Shown here: one piece after another, positions 4,199 through 6,252 of the stretch
How positions within the stretch are numbered: position 1 is the stretch's first letter
How the letters are laid out: every line of letters starts with the position of its first letter
NCBI GenBank assembly: GCA_031258665.1
Contig: JAIRML010000088.1
Location: forward strand, 1-6,252
Source of the DNA: Oscillospiraceae bacterium
Lineage (GTDB): Bacteria; Bacillota; Clostridia; Oscillospirales; UBA929
Length of the DNA stretch: 6,252 nt
Reading direction: 5' to 3'
Position numbers and translations under genes: made by a program
The notes under the pieces: model-generated
Databases searched by the model: none
What the model was told of the DNA's origin: nothing
The model's input: the letters and a program-made list of their open reading frames with translations, nothing else

Positions 4199-4767
4199 GA
4201 GCCGTTCCGCATTTTATTTTCCTCTTCCTTGGGCGGTCCTTCCTTTGGCGCCCCTTCCGCGGGCGGGCGTCCGGGCCGCACATGCCGCCGCGCGTAGGGC
4301 ATCGTATATTTCACGGCCAGACCCACGAGCAGCCCCGTGACCGCGCCCGACACGAGCAGCACCGGCAGATAAGAAAACACATATACACTGCCCAGCACGG
4401 CGCAAGCGGCCAGCAGCTGACCCAAATTGTGAAAGACGGCGCCCGTGATGCTGACGCCGACCGGGCTGACGCGCGCGCGCGCGAGGCGCAGGCTCCCAAA
4501 CATGACAAAAAAACTGAGCAGGGACCCGCTGATGCTGTAAAAGAACGACACAAAGGTGCCGGCCAGCAGCGCCGTCATCACGCATTTGAGGACAACGAGC
4601 ACCAGCGCGTCGCGAAAGGAGAACAGATAGAGCGCGAGCAGGATCAGCGCATTGGGCAGCCCCAGCCGTACGCCGGGGATCATTACATCCATGGGAATGG
4701 CCCGTTCCACAATGCCCAAAATCAGAGCCAGGGTCAGCAGCATGGCAAGCAGCGCAAAGCGCCGCAC
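4195..4767 (-). CDS. Gx-transporter / Hpre_diP_synt_I membrane protein (EetB-like)
   Basis: A 190-residue integral membrane protein. Hydrophobic segments run near residues 4-20, 38-60, 62-92, 108-130 and 132-153. The family-typical MIPGVRLGLPNALILLALYLFSFRDALVLVVLK is split across 29-61, and SGSLLSFFVMF with GAVFHNLGQLLAA follow. A charged, Pro-rich cytoplasmic-type tail (about 164-190) ends it. The family is annotated as heptaprenyl diphosphate synthase component I or Gx transporter. In Listeria and Lactiplantibacillus it is the EetB-type partner in flavin-based electron transfer loci, next to NusG domain II and ApbE proteins, as here. The GTG at 4767 is chosen because GGGAGG lies 9 nt upstream; the frame stays open to 4992 only by overlapping the upstream gene. 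It starts 22 bp after the NusG domain II gene. Its transport substrate or electron partner is not known from the sequence. Confidence 0.88.
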   Translation of the reverse strand: MRRFALLAMLLTLALILGIVERAIPMDVMIPGVRLGLPNALILLALYLFSFRDALVLVVLKCVMTALLAGTFVSFFYSISGSLLSFFVMFGSLRLARARVSPVGVSITGAVFHNLGQLLAACAVLGSVYVFSYLPVLLVSGAVTGLLVGLAVKYTMPYARRHVRPGRPPAEGAPKEGPPKEEENKMRNGS

Positions 4768-4789
4768 ACCCGAAAGCCTCCCAGTTGGA

Positions 4790-5158
4790 TCAGCCGACAA
4801 CGACATCCACCTCCCCCTCCGCGCGCCCCGTGAGTTTGATGAGTACCCGGTGCGGCAGACAGGCGATGACGCCGCCCGGCACAGAGACACGCCCCGTGTG
4901 CACGCAGGTGAGATTGCTGCAGTTGGCCTCCGCCACGCGCACGCCGGCCGGCTCGACGCGCAGCAAATTCCAGCCGCCGCCCCCGGTCTCAATCCGCCGC
5001 TCGGTGACGGGCCCGTCGAGGGGGATGCGTTCCACCAACCGGCCGGCGAGGTAGACCTCCGCCGTCAGCGCGCCGCCGCCGCCCCGGGCCAGGACAAGAA
5101 AGAGCGCGCCGGCCAGTACCAACACGATGAGCAAGATGAAGACATCGGCTTTTTTCAT
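4790..5158 (-). CDS. NusG domain II-containing membrane-anchored protein (EetA-like)
   Basis: A 122-residue protein with one N-terminal membrane anchor (about residues 5-24, after MKKAD) and an extracytoplasmic domain. That domain carries the family signature C80-x4-C85 in ANCSNLTCVHTG, then GGVIACLPHRVLIKL with Cys100 and His103. This is the NusG_II family, not the transcription factor NusG. In extracellular electron transfer and Rnf-type loci it sits beside Gx-transporter and ApbE genes, as here. The conserved Cys/His set could support redox or metal binding, but that is inference. The ATG at 5158 overlaps the apbE stop as ATGA, which points to coupled translation; an upstream in-frame GTG at 5173 would lie inside apbE and lacks a better ribosome site. 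A weak GGGTGA lies 7 nt upstream. Confidence 0.88.
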   Translation of the reverse strand: MKKADVFILLIVLVLAGALFLVLARGGGGALTAEVYLAGRLVERIPLDGPVTERRIETGGGGWNLLRVEPAGVRVAEANCSNLTCVHTGRVSVPGGVIACLPHRVLIKLTGRAEGEVDVVVG

Positions 5159-6228
5159 GGCGCATTCACCCACACATAGCGCTCATCGGCGACCGCGAAG
5201 ACGTCCGCAAGGCCCGGCGTCGTGTGGATCGTCCGATCCGACGCGATCAGCACGCCTTCCACGCCGTCCAGGGCGTCAAGCAGCGCCAGGGCGCCGTCGA
5301 GCCCCAGCACAAAACAGGCGGTGGAGAGCGCGTCGGCCCGGGTGGAGTTGTCACAGACGATCGTGGCCGAGAGCAGGCCCGTCTCGGCCGGACGGCCGGT
5401 GGCGGGGTCCATGATATGGTGGTAGACGGCGCCGTCCGCCGCGACAAAGTAGCGCTCGTACCCGCCTGAGGTGACCACGGCGCCGTCGCGCAGTGAGACG
5501 ACACACGCGTACCCGTCCTCGCCGAGCACCGGCTTGCGGATCCCGACCCGCCAGGGCTTCCCCTCCGGGTGACCGCCGCGCAGCACCACATTGCCGCCGA
5601 AGTCCAAGATCGCGTGCGCCACGTCGGCCTCATCCAGCAGCCGGTTTGCCTCGTCGGCCGCGTACCCCTTGGCGATGCCGCCCAAGTCGAGGCCCATGCC
5701 GGTTTCGGGCAGGTACGCAGTGCGCCCCGCCCCGTCCAATGTCACCCGGCGGTAATCGACCAGGGCGCGGGCCCGCGCGATGTCGGCCTCCGCCGGCACA
5801 GCGGCTGTCTCCGTGCCGATGCCCCACAGCGCCACCAACGGTTCGACCGTGGGGTCAAACGCGCCGCCGGAGAGCGCCGCGACCTCCAGTGCCAGTGTGA
5901 GAAGCCCGTAGGTGTCCTCCGAGACCGGCACCGGCGTCTGTCCGCCCGCGGCGCGGACCGCGCCGATCTCGCTGCCCGGGCTGTGTGCCGTCATGGTATT
6001 TTGAATGACCTCGCCGCGCGCCCGGATCGCCGCCAGCACCGCGCCGGCTTCCTTCTCGCTCATCTTGTCGTACAAAGACACCGTGACGACGGTGCCGAAC
6101 AAGTCGTCCCATGTCTCGGACACCGGCGTCTGCGCGGCCGACCCGCAGCCCGCCGCCGTGGCCGTCAACGCGACCGCCAGCGCAATGCCCGCCGCCCGCC
6201 GCGCCCGCTCGTTTCTTTCCCGCCGCAT
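5155..6228 (-). CDS. apbE: ApbE: FAD:protein FMN transferase lipoprotein
   Basis: A 357-residue extracytoplasmic enzyme that uses FAD to attach FMN covalently to Ser/Thr of target proteins such as FMN-binding domain proteins and RnfG/RnfD. A basic N-terminus and hydrophobic stretch lead to a lipobox-like TAAGC with Cys28 (-3 residue is Ala, so slightly weak). ApbE signatures follow: GGAFDPTVEPLVALWGIG (121-138), GMGLDLGGIAKGYAAD (177-192), ILDFGGNV (207-214), SGGYERYF (254-261), HHIMDPATGRP (270-280) and RADALSTA, where Asp299 and Thr303 match the metal ligands of known ApbE enzymes. The ATG at 6228 is preferred because AGGGGGG lies 6 nt upstream; the ATG at 6234 directly abuts that site. It heads the visible part of an operon with the NusG domain II and Gx-transporter genes. 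A flavinylation substrate is not encoded in the window and may lie further right. Confidence 0.96.
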   Translation of the reverse strand: MRRERNERARRAAGIALAVALTATAAGCGSAAQTPVSETWDDLFGTVVTVSLYDKMSEKEAGAVLAAIRARGEVIQNTMTAHSPGSEIGAVRAAGGQTPVPVSEDTYGLLTLALEVAALSGGAFDPTVEPLVALWGIGTETAAVPAEADIARARALVDYRRVTLDGAGRTAYLPETGMGLDLGGIAKGYAADEANRLLDEADVAHAILDFGGNVVLRGGHPEGKPWRVGIRKPVLGEDGYACVVSLRDGAVVTSGGYERYFVAADGAVYHHIMDPATGRPAETGLLSATIVCDNSTRADALSTACFVLGLDGALALLDALDGVEGVLIASDRTIHTTPGLADVFAVADERYVWVNAP

Positions 6229-6239
6229 ACGCATCCCCC

Positions 6240-6252
6240 CTGACGTGGGCTG
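6240..6252. repeat. Start of palindromic repeat, copy D (truncated by window)
   Basis: CTGACGTGGGCTG at the right edge repeats the opening CTGACGTGGGTTG of copies B and C with one change. The changed base (C) would turn the G-U wobble of the first hairpin into a perfect pair with CAGCCCAC if the other half is present outside the window. It touches the ribosome binding site of apbE. Only 13 bp are visible, so assignment to the family is probable rather than certain. Confidence 0.55.

Noticed and set aside
4768..4992. 75-residue N-terminal extension of the Gx-transporter protein
   Set aside because: It overlaps the NusG domain II gene in another frame and has no membrane character; the GTG at 4767 with GGGAGG upstream fits the family start.
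5247..5633. 128-residue minus-strand frame inside apbE
   Set aside because: It is an out-of-frame shadow of apbE, rich in Arg, Ser and Pro, without motifs.

Overview
The window reads as chromosome of a high-GC, low-copy-spacing Clostridia-type Firmicute. The supporting signs are strong purine-rich Shine-Dalgarno sites, use of GTG and TTG starts, tRNA genes with encoded CCA ends, a VanRS-like OmpR/HisKA pair, and an ApbE / NusG domain II / Gx-transporter cluster of the Listeria and Clostridia type. The exact genus cannot be read from the sequence. All recognised genes lie on the minus strand, so transcription runs right to left.

Right part (4195-6228): a compact operon of three envelope genes. 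The first is an ApbE-type FAD:protein FMN transferase predicted to be a lipoprotein. A NusG domain II protein with one membrane anchor follows, overlapping it by ATGA, and then a Gx-transporter (heptaprenyl diphosphate synthase component I-like) membrane protein. This trio matches part of the flavin-based extracellular electron transfer and Rnf/flavinylation gene neighbourhoods.

Middle (3759-4198): a tRNA-Thr(UGU) and tRNA-Tyr(GUA) operon. Its near-consensus promoter is embedded in the stop codon of the Gx gene. Two copies of a ~70-bp palindromic repeat sit between the tRNAs, and a hairpin follows tRNA-Tyr. More copies lie in the leader of the next operon (3541-3607) and at the right edge just upstream of apbE (6240-6252).

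Centre-left (2909-3750): an AT-richer islet with a toxin-antitoxin pair: a RelB/DinJ-type ribbon-helix-helix antitoxin overlapping a YoeB toxin with all key catalytic residues. It has its own promoter and terminator. Upstream of it is a 72-bp inverted-repeat element.

Left part (154-2861): a two-component system. The response regulator starts behind a leader holding two 37-bp direct repeats around a perfect hairpin. Upstream of that are three GTAAGAAA half-sites, two of them 11 bp apart, a good candidate for autoregulation. The multi-pass sensor kinase overlaps the regulator gene by 41 bp.

Left edge (1-125): a candidate promoter just after the kinase reads out of the window through a region with nested pairing and a perfect 12-bp hairpin. 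This may be a structured leader or small RNA.

The most unusual aspect is how often palindromic or repeated DNA occupies the leaders and tRNA spacers of otherwise ordinary genes.
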